Shown here: one piece after another, positions 11,796 to 21,774 of the stretch
Numbering within the stretch: the first letter of the stretch is position 1
Layout: every line of letters begins with the position of its first letter
Source: Alopecurus myosuroides
Taxonomy: Eukaryota > Streptophyta > Magnoliopsida > Poales > Poaceae
Assembly: GCA_028641055.1 (NCBI GenBank)
Contig: CM054059.1
Coordinates: 108,202,263 to 108,266,262, forward strand
DNA: 64,000 nucleotides
Direction: 5' to 3'
The notes under the pieces: model-generated
What the model saw: the letters and a program-made list of their open reading frames with translations, nothing else
The model's database searches: none
What the model was told of the DNA's origin: nothing
Position numbers and translations under genes: made by a program

Positions 11796-13157
11796 ATGGC
11801 TCAAGGCACCGCAGGCGCCGCCGATTGGTCTGGCCTCCCGGAGGACCTCCTGCTCATCGTCATGGCGGCGCTGGACGTCCGTAGCCTCGCCCGTTCCGGC
11901 GCCGTCTGCAAGTCCTGGCGTGACGCCTGCAACACCTTCCGCCTCCCCGCGCTGAAGCAATCTCCCTGCCTGCTCTACGCGTGCCACGAGTACGGACCCA
12001 ACGACGGCGCTCTCTACTGCCCGTCCATGGACGCCACGTTCCGCGTATCCTTTCCGGGGCCTCCGCACCAGAAACGGGGCTTCGTCTTCTCGTGCCACGG
12101 CTTGGTGTTCACCACAGACGAGGCCGGCAACCCCTACCTCTTTAACCCCATCACCGGTGCCCAGGCCGCGCTGCCGCCGCTCAACACGCTCAGAAGCATC
12201 TGCAATGAGAACCGTTTTGATACCTATTTTGACGATGAGGGCAAGCACGTCTACGAGGCTCACCCAGACGATCCGTCCTCGAGGCCGCACGTCGTCTGGG
12301 CACGCCGTTCACAGTATATCCGGGCCGCCATCTCTCCCGCCGCCGAGCTGGACGCATGCACCGTCCTCATCGTGCACGATCCCGGGTGCGGGCTCTCGTT
12401 CGCCAGGCCGGGCGACAAGACCTGGACATTGCTCTCTAATGATACTTTCATCTGCGATCTTCTTTATAATGACAAGGACGGCTTGTTCTACATTCAACAT
12501 TCGCGGGGTTCCATCTGTACATTGGATCTCAGTAATCCTTCCCCTTCTATGACCATGATCATGGGTCCCGTGGTAACACAGTACATTGCGGCTCTCTACC
12601 TCGCGCTCACGCCATCGGGTGAGCTCCTGCAGGTGTGGAGGATGCGAGATTACATAAGTCAGCCACTCAAGAATCGGTTGACTCGCCACCACATAGCCCC
12701 ATATGTGCTCGAAGAAGACGGCATACATTTCGCCAACAAAGATGTAAGCGACGAAGAGCATGTTGGTCAAGGGAGAAACGAGGACGAAGAAGACGAGCTC
12801 AACGGAGCCGACCTCGAAGAACACCAAATTGAGCAGGTCAGCACAACCGAGCTCCTGGTTTTCAAGGTTGACACGGACACACAGGAGCTGGTCGAGCTTA
12901 GGGACATTGGAGGGCATGCGTTATTCCTTGGGTCCAATGCCACCGTGTGCCTTCCGATCCGGGACATTTCGCTATTGGAACCAAACTGTGTCTATCTCAC
13001 GGACGACGCCCATTCCCCGATCCATGTGCTGTCACGAGAAGATCTTCATATCTGGAACATGAAGAAGAGGAGTCTGCAGAAGCTTGGTGAGGCGTGGCCA
13101 AACGTGCATCCTTGGTTAAATGTACCGGTTCCAATTTGGATCACACCAAGGTTTTAG
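11796..13157 (+). CDS. F-box/DUF295 protein, copy 1
   Basis: Intronless, 453 residues from the chosen ATG. An F-box lies at about residues 11-50 (WSGLPEDLLL followed by CKSW and R), the part that in this family binds the SKP1 subunit of SCF ubiquitin ligases. The C-terminal half matches the plant DUF295 pattern: the aromatic stretch with LFNPITG near 115-121, then VFKVD, ALFLGSNATVCLP and NCVYLTDD at about 355-404. An acidic run lies at 319-344. The open frame extends upstream to 11580, but that ATG precedes the TATA box at 11642; 11796 is the first ATG after the likely transcription start. The substrate is unknown. DUF295 F-box genes form large, fast-duplicating families in grasses, which fits this local cluster. 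The protein is identical to that of copy 2. Confidence 0.9.
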   Translation: MAQGTAGAADWSGLPEDLLLIVMAALDVRSLARSGAVCKSWRDACNTFRLPALKQSPCLLYACHEYGPNDGALYCPSMDATFRVSFPGPPHQKRGFVFSCHGLVFTTDEAGNPYLFNPITGAQAALPPLNTLRSICNENRFDTYFDDEGKHVYEAHPDDPSSRPHVVWARRSQYIRAAISPAAELDACTVLIVHDPGCGLSFARPGDKTWTLLSNDTFICDLLYNDKDGLFYIQHSRGSICTLDLSNPSPSMTMIMGPVVTQYIAALYLALTPSGELLQVWRMRDYISQPLKNRLTRHHIAPYVLEEDGIHFANKDVSDEEHVGQGRNEDEEDELNGADLEEHQIEQVSTTELLVFKVDTDTQELVELRDIGGHALFLGSNATVCLPIRDISLLEPNCVYLTDDAHSPIHVLSREDLHIWNMKKRSLQKLGEAWPNVHPWLNVPVPIWITPRF

Positions 13158-13256
13158 CTACCGGTGTGTAAAACATGTATTCCCTTGTTCCTAAATAGAA
13201 GATGTTTTAACTTTTTCTACATCCACAGATGTCTACATGTATCTAGCCAACTTTTA

Positions 13257-13257
<1 letters not shown>

Positions 13258-13290
<33 letters not shown>

Positions 13291-13300
13291 TATATATATA
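13258..13300. repeat. (TA)n microsatellite
   Basis: TA dinucleotides with one GTA interruption lie about 100 bases after the F-box stop. In copies 1 and 3 the tract has received different MITEs; copy 2 has only the repeat (32086-32118). It also marks where near-identity between copies 1 and 2 ends. Confidence 0.9.
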
Positions 13301-13423
13301 CTCCCTCCGTCTCAAAATAATTGTCTCAAACTTAGACAAAAGTAGATGTATCTAGACATATTCTAGTGTAAGATGCATCCACTTTTGTCAAAGTTTGAGA
13401 CAATTAATTTGAGACGGAGGGAG
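13301..13423. mobile_element. Stowaway MITE in the F-box 3' flank (copy 1 only)
   Basis: A 123-base palindromic element starts CTCCCTCCGTCTCAAA, ends in the inverse GAGACGGAGGGAG, and is flanked by TA within the microsatellite. It is missing from copy 2, and a different MITE sits at the matching place in copy 3 (41810-41912). Confidence 0.9.
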
Positions 13424-14309
13424 TATATATATATATATATTCACTTATATTAGTGTGTATCTAGTCAATATGAACAATAGCTGCAACATCTTATATTTAG
13501 GAACGGAGGGAGTACTAAATTTGAAGATTTCGTCCAAAATTATGTGATTTATTTATATGCTTGAAATTAATTTATTAACTCTGTGATTTTGGTGATCCCC
13601 TTCCCAGTAATTCCCTCGTCCCCACCCTTTGCTAGCTAAGCACAGGCCTAAACTTTTTAGCCTAAATACCATGCGCAGTTTGGTTTAGATAGGGAAAATT
13701 TGGTAATTAGCCCCAACCAGCCATTCTTACACAACGAGCCGACCCCTAGAGGTTCTACTCTACCTCCGCCAGCATGTGTATACATTCAGTCATACTAGAT
13801 GTTACGAAAACTTAGACACTGGAACAAGAAGAAGCGTTTTTTTTTCATGACTATTCGTGCTTAGAGGTTGTATGAGCCATGTACGTACGAAAAGAGAATT
13901 TAGATTTTTTTTTAAGGGAAACTATTGTATCTGTTTTCGTTAGTGTTTCCCGGACAGTACTGTGGTGTATTAAAAACACTGTCGTTGTGTTTTTTGTTTT
14001 TCTTTGCACAATCATTTTATATGTCGAGGTTAGATTCGGCGCTTTGTTTTGTACGCTACCTACAATTACCAAATGCAAAAAGACATTCTCGTGTAAGAAC
14101 TTAGCCTCGGATTAGTAAGTCACTTAAAATTTGTATAAGTGTTCTAGTAAATAATATTCACGTAATCTTCTATCCAAGTTCCAGTAAAAATAAAAAGAAC
14201 TGGTATAAAGGTGCAACATATATGACATTCCGTTGCACCACTAGAAGGGCATGTTGTGCTTATGTAGGTGGATGTTGCGCCTGCGAGAAACCCACGTATT
14301 TTAATAATA

Positions 14310-14337
14310 CTAGTTGAATGCCCGTGCGTTGCTACGG
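14310..14337 (-). mobile_element. Helitron 3' terminus (minus strand), copy 1
   Basis: Read on the minus strand, a short hairpin CCGTAGCAACGCACGG is followed by GCATTCAA and CTAG, then a host T. This fits the 3' end known for grass Helitrons (hairpin, about 10 bases, CTAG, insertion before T). The element would extend to the right on the plus strand. I found no convincing TC-type 5' end, so its length is unknown. The same end is present in copies 2 and 3. Confidence 0.7.
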
Positions 14338-15047
14338 ACGTCGAAAAACAATACACGACTCGATCAAAGTAGTACAATGTGCAATTTCCTATACCACCAG
14401 GGTCTCTATTGTGAGTATGTATATATTCGGGGTCTCTACTGTGAGTATGTATCTAATTCTGATCATATAAGTGTTCATTCCCACATCATGCTCTCACAAC
14501 ACAATAATATCTATTACATGAACTAATTCAATTTGTTTGGGATTATAATTATGTGAATTATACATATAAAGGTGGAACAATAAATTTAATCAGAAAAGAG
14601 TACATGACAGAGCAATCTATAATTTGCAAGTTTCAATGATTCATATTTAAGTGAGGTGCCAAATAAAAAATGAAAACACAAACGAAATATTCCCATTGAA
14701 CTAGATTCGTGTGGTCCATTTTGGGTGGTCCTTTGGACTGAATTTGAACAAAAATAAGAAAATAATTTTTTTTGCTTAGCTGAACCATAATTTTTGAATC
14801 ATATGTACTATAAATCTGAACAGCTGAGTTTTGATTTTTATTTGAATAATCAATACAATTTTGAGCCTGTGGAAGAGAAAACAGAGCTTTGCCCAAACAA
14901 TTACAGAAGCAGTATACTCAATGTTTTTAACAAATATAATTGTACTGCCTTGATACATAATAAGTGACAACAGTTTTGGCAGTAGCAAATACGGAGTATA
15001 TCTAACAACAACAAAGTTTAAGCCTATGGCGTAAATCTGCTACTCAC

Positions 15048-16304
15048 CAAGCCACGAGCAAACACACAAAAGAAAAATCCGCATAACCCCGGACATCACC
15101 TCTGACTTCATGCTTGCCATTGTCGATCCTCCTTGCCCCTTAAGCCGCTAGTCTAGCACTGGCTGCCGCTCCGGCCTGCTCACTGCTTCTCCATGCTTGC
15201 TGCTGCTTGTTGATCGTTAAGTAAGAAGGTCGTCGGCCAGCGCACAAGTGAAGAGGTCACAATCCAACACCAGCTAAGGTTGGTGTCCCATTCAGCCACT
15301 GATTGAGCTGCGCCTCCATGAGAAGACAGAGAGAAGGAAAATTAGCAGAACGGTCAAGTTATTTAGGACATGTAAGGATTATATTAAGAAACAGTAAAAA
15401 ACTGAACCACCTGTGCCAGCCTAGAATTTTTTTAAGTGAACAATATAAATACCACATGTCTTGATTTTACAGAAGTTCAAAAGTATCACGACAATGATGG
15501 CTATAATATTACTTTTCAGATTTCAATGACACCTTCTTGTACATGCCAATTTACAACATCAGGTCGCCTCGGCATCTCACATGAAAAAAAAATTAGATCA
15601 AAGAGCAGTTCCTCGAAGCCCCTGGGGGTTTGAGTTGAGGTATTTCTCCAGCTAGTAGGCTGGATTGGCACACCCTTTTGCTCATTTATAGCTCAGTTTC
15701 AGAACAAAAACAATTAGAACAGGCCAGCGTGTCCATGGGACTACAACATTGTTTTAATCATTTCAGTGCCTACGCAAAACCTAAGAGAAACCGTATTATT
15801 TGGGATCTGTAGCATAAATGTGGCCTAAGAAATATATGAACTCTACGAAATAGTAGAATAAAAGAAACATAAGTTGCTGATGTAATCTTTGAGGTTCATG
15901 ATCTCATCCTACACATTTTGTAGGATCAAAGCAAATAATAAAATTTCAGTGCTAGTGTATTCTCTATTTAGTAGACAATTTCATGTTCATAGCTAGCTCA
16001 AATGACATTTAATAATTAATATAAATTAAGGAGGATAGTGAGGATGACATAACGTATCTGTAATCCCATGTTTTTGCGTTGTTTATAATACTAATTCAGT
16101 TTCTCTCAAGATGTCAAGAACACAAATACTTTCACGGAAACATACAATTCCAATGTTCCAAACAGGACCTGTTCTTCTCTTTACCACAAGATTTGTTTTG
16201 TGCTGCCAATCAATTACCTTGATGGAACTGGCGACCACGGTCCTCTCCTGGCCAAGGAGCGCCACCTACATAGCCAGTGACCACAGTGAAGGAGGTGTCA
16301 CCAG
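15048..16304 (-). other. Exon-like segments on the minus strand of D, copy 1
   Basis: Two segments have splice-like borders on the minus strand. 16218-16304 has acceptor TATATTAG and donor GGTAATTG, with an open frame reading DTSFTVVTGYVGGAPWPGED. 15048-15120 begins with an ATG followed by ASMKSEVMSG and ends at a GTGAGTAG donor. Both recur in copies 2 and 3. No family is recognised. They could be exons of a gene or relics carried by the Helitron whose end lies at 14310. Confidence 0.35.
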
Positions 16305-16327
16305 CTAATATAATTTACATGACATGG

Positions 16328-17156
16328 TCTAATGTCTTCTCAAACTCATAGATCTTGTAGCTCACCGTGGTCTTGCTCGAACATGGTCGATTCCATGCGG
16401 GTGTCTTGCCGTTGTACATTGAGCTTGTTTTGTTTCTTTTTGGTCGGTTGTGTTTTTCTTGTCGCATTTGTGTTGGTATTGTTGACTGTCTCAGTTGCAC
16501 CAGTTGTGTCTTGGGTCCCTGCCAAAAACATTTTGAATGCACAACAACAATCAGAATGGTCTAACTATTTATTTTTATTTTTATCACAGCAACTATTATT
16601 TCTCTCACATCAACCACAAAACATTCTTTGTTTATTATCTGAAGCATTTATCTTTTTTTTCCTGGATCTTTTCTGTTTTGGTTTGCAAAATTTTCTATTG
16701 TTCTTGTTTGAAGTGACTCTTTCTTAAGTTATTCTTGCAGCTGTTGAAATATAAATACACGTCTAGCCTCTTTCCATCAGTTCGGACTTTTGGTCTATAT
16801 GGCTAGTGCAACAATTCTATATGGTATCAGAGCCACGAGGTCTCGAGTTCGAGACCCTGCTCACGCAGTATATTAAAAACAAAAGAAAAAAGATTCTGCG
16901 GCCCGCACCAATCCCACGCTAAGGACTAAAACAGCCTAGACGTGAGGGGGAGTGTTGAAATATAAATACACGTCTAGCCTCTTTCCATCAGTTCGGACTT
17001 TTGGTCTATATGGCTAGTGCAACTCCTCCTGTTGCTAGCCTTGTCAGACGCTGCAAGCGTAATAACAACAATGGCTTTATGCATATTTCCCTGCCAGATC
17101 ATGAATAATAATGCACTCGAAAGTTATATGTTTGTTTCAAGCCATGGTGACGGAGC
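16328..17156 (-). other. Copy-1-specific tract with exon-like sequence
   Basis: Copy 1 departs from copies 2 and 3 after GACATGG at 16321-16327. On the minus strand, 16366-16518 has an acceptor (TTTTTGGCAG) and donor (GTGAGC) and is open throughout; joining to 16304 preserves the frame. The intervening gap of 61 bases is short for a plant intron, so this may be a decayed gene fragment. The tract also contains a tiny LTR element. Confidence 0.4.
16742..17024 (+). mobile_element. Tiny LTR retroelement (TRIM/SMART-like), 283 bases
   Basis: Two direct repeats of 72 bases (16742-16813 and 16953-17024) begin TGTTGAAATATAAATACACG; the left one ends in CAACA and the right in CAACT. Just inside the left repeat is TGGTATCAGAGCCA (16822-16835), complementary to initiator methionine tRNA, the usual primer binding site. 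Just before the right repeat is the purine tract GAGGGGGAG (16944-16952). There is no coding capacity, so it would rely on another element's proteins. Size and layout match the very small non-autonomous LTR elements known in grasses. I see no clear target duplication. Confidence 0.85.
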
Positions 17157-18660
17157 TTACTCGCCATTCGTATCCGCCTACGCCTACGCCTCGCCAAGCC
17201 CAAGTCACAAGTCACGCGAACCCGCACGCGGCTCTAGTGATGGTGGCCTTATATTTATAGGGAGAGCTTGTGTTGTAGGAAGTAAGATGGGGAGTGACTG
17301 CTCTCTTCTTCTATTCCGTTGCTTCAGCTGGGAGAGAATGAACCGTCCAGATTTGCTTGAGTTGGGAGAGAATGAACCGTCCAGATTTAGCGTCTCATGG
17401 ATCGGTGACATGGCACACTGAGCTGGTCTTACCGGAAGAGAATGAACCGTTCAGATAGAGTTGTCTCGTGGATCCGTGAGCTGGCATGCATGACGTACCT
17501 AGGAATCTGGTCACGGAGAGAATCGAGGAAATAACTCTCCATGCATGTCTAGGACTCGGTCAGAGTAGGTTGGGGTGCGAAATGAGATACGGGAGTTGTG
17601 CTTCTTCTTGGGAGAGAATGAACGGTCCAGATGGAGCATGTCTTGGATTGGTGACATGGCGTAGTGAATGAACCGTCCTGATGGAACATGTTGTGGATTG
17701 GTGACCTGCCACACTGAGTTGACTCTTCCAAACTGCTTGCATGCTGTACCTAGTAATCAATTGACGAGAGGAATCCCGGACGATGGAGCATGTTAGGACT
17801 GAGTCAGTGAAGTGACAGAAATAATTGCTTTCCAATCATTTAATCTTTTCTCTGGGATTTGGACTCATGGTCTGATTAATGATTCGTTGGAATTCTAGAG
17901 CTCCATGTGAAGATATGTTTTAAAATAAGACAGGTATTGTACTTCTTAAATTATAGTCAGAAATCTCCACATCGCCCCATGTATGTTTCCGCCTCGCTTA
18001 GGGCTGCCGGTGAGGCCGAATAACTCGGGTTTGTCTATGTTCATCTTGGTCCATAGTTGATCCTTGTTATCATCTACCAAGAATGAAGCACGCATCATAA
18101 TTACCTACTAGAAAGAGCAGGAGTTCTTTAGTGAAAATATCTAGCTGTAATTGTACAATATATGATATGCTTAACTAGTAAGAAGCACATTCGATGCCTT
18201 CAGTCTCAAAAGAAAAGAAACAAAATACTAGACAATTTTTTCATTTTGATGATTGTTTCCCAAGAATAAATCATGCCTAGCTTCCTTGGAACGCAATAAA
18301 ATTCGGCAAATTTGGCATGACCTTGCCTATTTTTTTTGAAGATTTAGCAAATGGATTGAATAAATATACTGACTTTACACACAAATGCACCAAACTAGCC
18401 AGCCAACCATCTACAAGTTTAACTAGCCGAGAAATGACGCAGCTTAAGATTACAAACAAAACGCTTAAAACTTGCGTACATCTGACCAGATAAATGTTAT
18501 TACAAGACTTGAAACAAGACCACATTACATAAGCATATATCCAACAGTAGACTCTCTACCGCAAGAGCCGGAACAAACAAAATCAAATGGAACATCGGGT
18601 CAGCTAGGGACACGGACGGACTTATACCCGTGGGGAATCAGGAAAGCACAACAAACACGC
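17157..18660 (+). other. F segment, copy 1: TATA-like site and degenerate repeat cluster
   Basis: A TATA-like TATATTTATAGGG lies near 17249. After it, from 17331 to about 17720, the phrase GAGAATGAACCGTCCAGAT recurs about five times (near 17331, 17365, 17437, 17612 and 17666). It is often followed by a phrase like CTTGGATTGGTGACATGGC. From 17770 on I see no gene; the part at 18460-18660 reads on the minus strand like the 3' flank of the spliced unit of copy 2. The same layout is found at 44859-46620. Confidence 0.6.
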
Positions 18661-19662
18661 CATTCTTTGGCCAAGAAAATTTATTGACAGCAAATTTCAC
18701 CTCCAGAAACTTTACGGGCCAGTAAAAGCAAGTGAGATCACGACCCCTCTTTGCCAGCTCCACTTCTCCCCCTTGCTGCTGCTGCCACTGCATCCCCTTC
18801 CACACACACCACGGCAAAATAATCTGCTTTGTAGACCGCTCCAGCGCCATGGTGGCGTCCAACTACCCACTGCTCCAACATCAAAGCGGCCAGCACCTGC
18901 ACCACAATGGTCGAACAAAGATTCACCTACTTACACATACATCGCAGCAAACCATTTCTGCTCAACGAACAACACAAAAAAGCAAGATCTAATTCTTCAG
19001 ACCAAAACCAAGTGGTGTTTCTAAAAAACAATATGGATTATTTATTCTTAGGACCAACAAGCAAAACCAAGACTTGTTGTCCCTTCCTATGCTTCTATCG
19101 GATACATGCTACCTAACTGGGCCAAATTCTAAAACAAGTACAAAATTTGATACAGCTGAATTGTTTTTGTGTACTAAATAAAGAGCATAGATTTAAGAAA
19201 ACTAAGACACAATATCATAGCAACTGTGAATCAACTAGAATGTGCTAGCAATGGAGTATACACAGGGAAGGGTTTAAATAACAACCATGTCCTCCTAAAA
19301 ACAGAGTAAATTGAAGGGGAACAATTAGCAAATCAACATCTGCAGTAACCGTACACACCAAACAACCAGGATAGTACAGAGTGATATTACCTTGATTCCG
19401 TACAAGTAAAAAAAAACAAGTCCAGACGGATCCCTCCTGTACAGCCACACTTCTCCCTTGCTGCTGCTCTACCAGGGCCTCCTCCTCTCCCCTTCGTCAA
19501 CACTACCACTGGTCGAAGAAGGACTCCTAACAAATTAACTATCAGATTGGGTAACAGAGAAGAAACCTCCTACGGGACTAAAACTCCTCCGTATCCTATC
19601 TTTATTAGACTTGCCTAACTAGTAATATTGGCCCCACATAACACACTCTAACATATTCCACA

Positions 19663-20953
19663 AACACAACTAAGAGCCTGATATACGAACAACGAAGAAT
19701 AGGCTAACCAGTACAAGTCATAAGCTTGATGGAGAAGATATCATAAAACATGCAAGGTGATCAGATTACAAAAGGAACCTTGCCATGCGGGGCCTTGAAC
19801 TTCTAAGCCTAAGTCAACACAAGCAGAGAGTGCAAAACTCATCAGATAAGATAACTGCCAGTAAAAAAACTGCCAGTAAATATCCGGGAGCTCAAACTTT
19901 AGCATCGACTTGACATATTTCACAAACAAAACTAGGAGGCTTCCATACAAAAAGCAATGAACAAGATTTACTTCTTTAGAGCAAACCCAAGCAATGGTTC
20001 TGGAAAGAAAAGCCAGGAGATATAATAACTAGGAGGCTTTCATAAAAACAGCCAAGAACATGATTTATTAAATAAAAGCCCAAACTAAAAAAAAGAACTT
20101 GGCTAGCTACTTTCTAAAAGGAAAATTCAGGAGATATTATTCTTTTCACATGGATTGCAAATTACAACATACAGAACCAGCCGCCAACTATGCAAAGCAT
20201 TGGTGGGATTTCTAAATAATCATAAGCACGACTCACCAACAAGTACCAGCCTCCAAGCCGGACAGCCTATTTGACAGCACCCGCAGACCGACTTTGTAAA
20301 ATTGTCTACATACAAACACAACTAAGAGCCTACACACAAACATCCAAGAATAGGCTCAACCAGCACAAGTCATAAGCTTGACGGCGAAGCTATCACAAAG
20401 CATGCAAGGTGATCAGATTACAAAAGTAACCTTGCCATGCGGGGACTTGAACTTCTAAGCCCAAGTCAACACAAGCAGAGAGTACAAAAATCATCATATA
20501 AGATAACTGCCAGCAAAAAAATGTAGCAAAAATGATGCTCGATCCTGCAAAGATGCAAAGAATATCCGGGAGCTCAGACTTTAGCATCAACTCAACATAT
20601 TTCGCAAACAAAACTAGGAGGTTTCCATAAAAAAACAAAGAACAAGATTTACTTCTATAGAGCAAACCCAAGCGGTGGTTCTGGAAAGAAAAGCCAGGAG
20701 ATACATTAACTAGGAGGCTTTCATAAAAACAGCCAAGAACATGATTTAACTAAATAAAAACCCAAACTTAAAAAAAACTTGGCTGGCTACTTTCTACATA
20801 GAAAATTCAGGAGATATTATTCTTTTCACATGGATTGCAAATTTCAACATATAGAACCAGCCATCAACTATTCAAAGCTTTGGTGGGATTTCTAAATAAT
20901 CATAAGCAGGACTCACCAGCAAGTACCAGCCTCCAAGCCAGACAGCCTACTTG
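19663..20953 (-). repeat. Internal 637-base tandem duplication, copy 2
   Basis: Counterpart of the duplication at 850-2125. The left segment carries the 15-base insertion, the only difference seen between copies 1 and 2 in the whole P block. Confidence 0.8.
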
Positions 20954-21487
20954 ACAACACCCCACAGACCCACACGTTGGTCGCCAACAGCATGCCACTT
21001 TGCTAGCCTGATACCCCCCGGTGAAAGGTGTGGAATGATTAACTCTCAGCACAATAGGAAAAATAATAAATGGAACCATCAAACCGCTGCAAGACAAATG
21101 TTCCCACAATTAGCATAAAGTTCGAGAATATTACCACCAATAGCAAATTCTACATCTCTCCAAACGCATAGCGCTAGACCCACAGAAGCAACTAGTACAA
21201 CTTGCAGTTAAACCGAACCCTCCCAATTCTAATTACCACAAAGAAGGAACTAAAACATTACTAGTCTGTGTTACAAGCAAAGACTAGATGCCAGTCGAAG
21301 CTAAGGGCCAGGACTACAACCTTACATGTGTCACGTCCAGCACGGGAGGAAAGATATGAATTAATTTCCAGCAAAAGAAAAATAAGATATTGTAATAACA
21401 AAAGATGGTAACACAACAGTGTAAGTGAGTTTATTTATGAAACAATCCCTACGTCCAATTTGGTACGATAATAAAATTAACTAGCTA

Positions 21488-21646
21488 TTCCTTACGTTCA
21501 ATTTTATAAGACATTTCAATTTTGGTTACATACATTCTAAAATGAGTGAATCTAGACTCATTTTTGTACATAGATTCACTCATTTTACTATGTATGTGGT
21601 CAAAATTGAAATGATAAGTAGTGTGTATAAAAGTGAACGGAGGGAG
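21488..21646. mobile_element. Stowaway-type MITE, copy 2
   Basis: Counterpart of the element at 2660-2818, same ends and flanking TA. Confidence 0.75.
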
Positions 21647-21693
21647 TACTAAGCTACGTACTGCCGTGCTAAAGCTATAACAATTGGATAATA

Positions 21694-21774
21694 CTCCCTC
21701 CGTTCCACAATGTAAGCCTTTTTAGTAAGCTAGTTTAGTTTGCTAGAAAGGCTTACATTATGGAACGGAGGTAG
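21694..21774. mobile_element. Stowaway MITE (81 bases), copy 2
   Basis: Counterpart of the element at 2866-2946, flanked by TA. Shared by copies 1 and 2 and missing from copy 3. Confidence 0.9.

Larger units (their letters stand above)
1..18813 (+). repeat. Segmental tandem duplication, copy 1 (left end cut by window)
   Basis: The first bases of the window recur at 18814, and the whole P-G block follows at an offset of 18813, becoming 18828 after a 15-base insertion at 19861-19875 in copy 2. Reading copies 1 and 2 side by side I saw no other difference up to about 13257. The block carries a minus-strand spliced unit (to about 6230), a long stretch without a clear gene, an F-box gene, a Helitron end, a tiny LTR element and a degenerate repeat cluster. 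The tract 16328-17156 is private to copy 1. Since the left end is cut, the true unit length is at least 18.8 kb. Confidence 0.95.

Noticed and set aside
14400..14458. Two GGTCTCTAYTGTGAGTATGT units as a CRISPR-like array
   Set aside because: Only two adjacent units of about 29 bases with no spacer, in a plant genome; a small tandem duplication.
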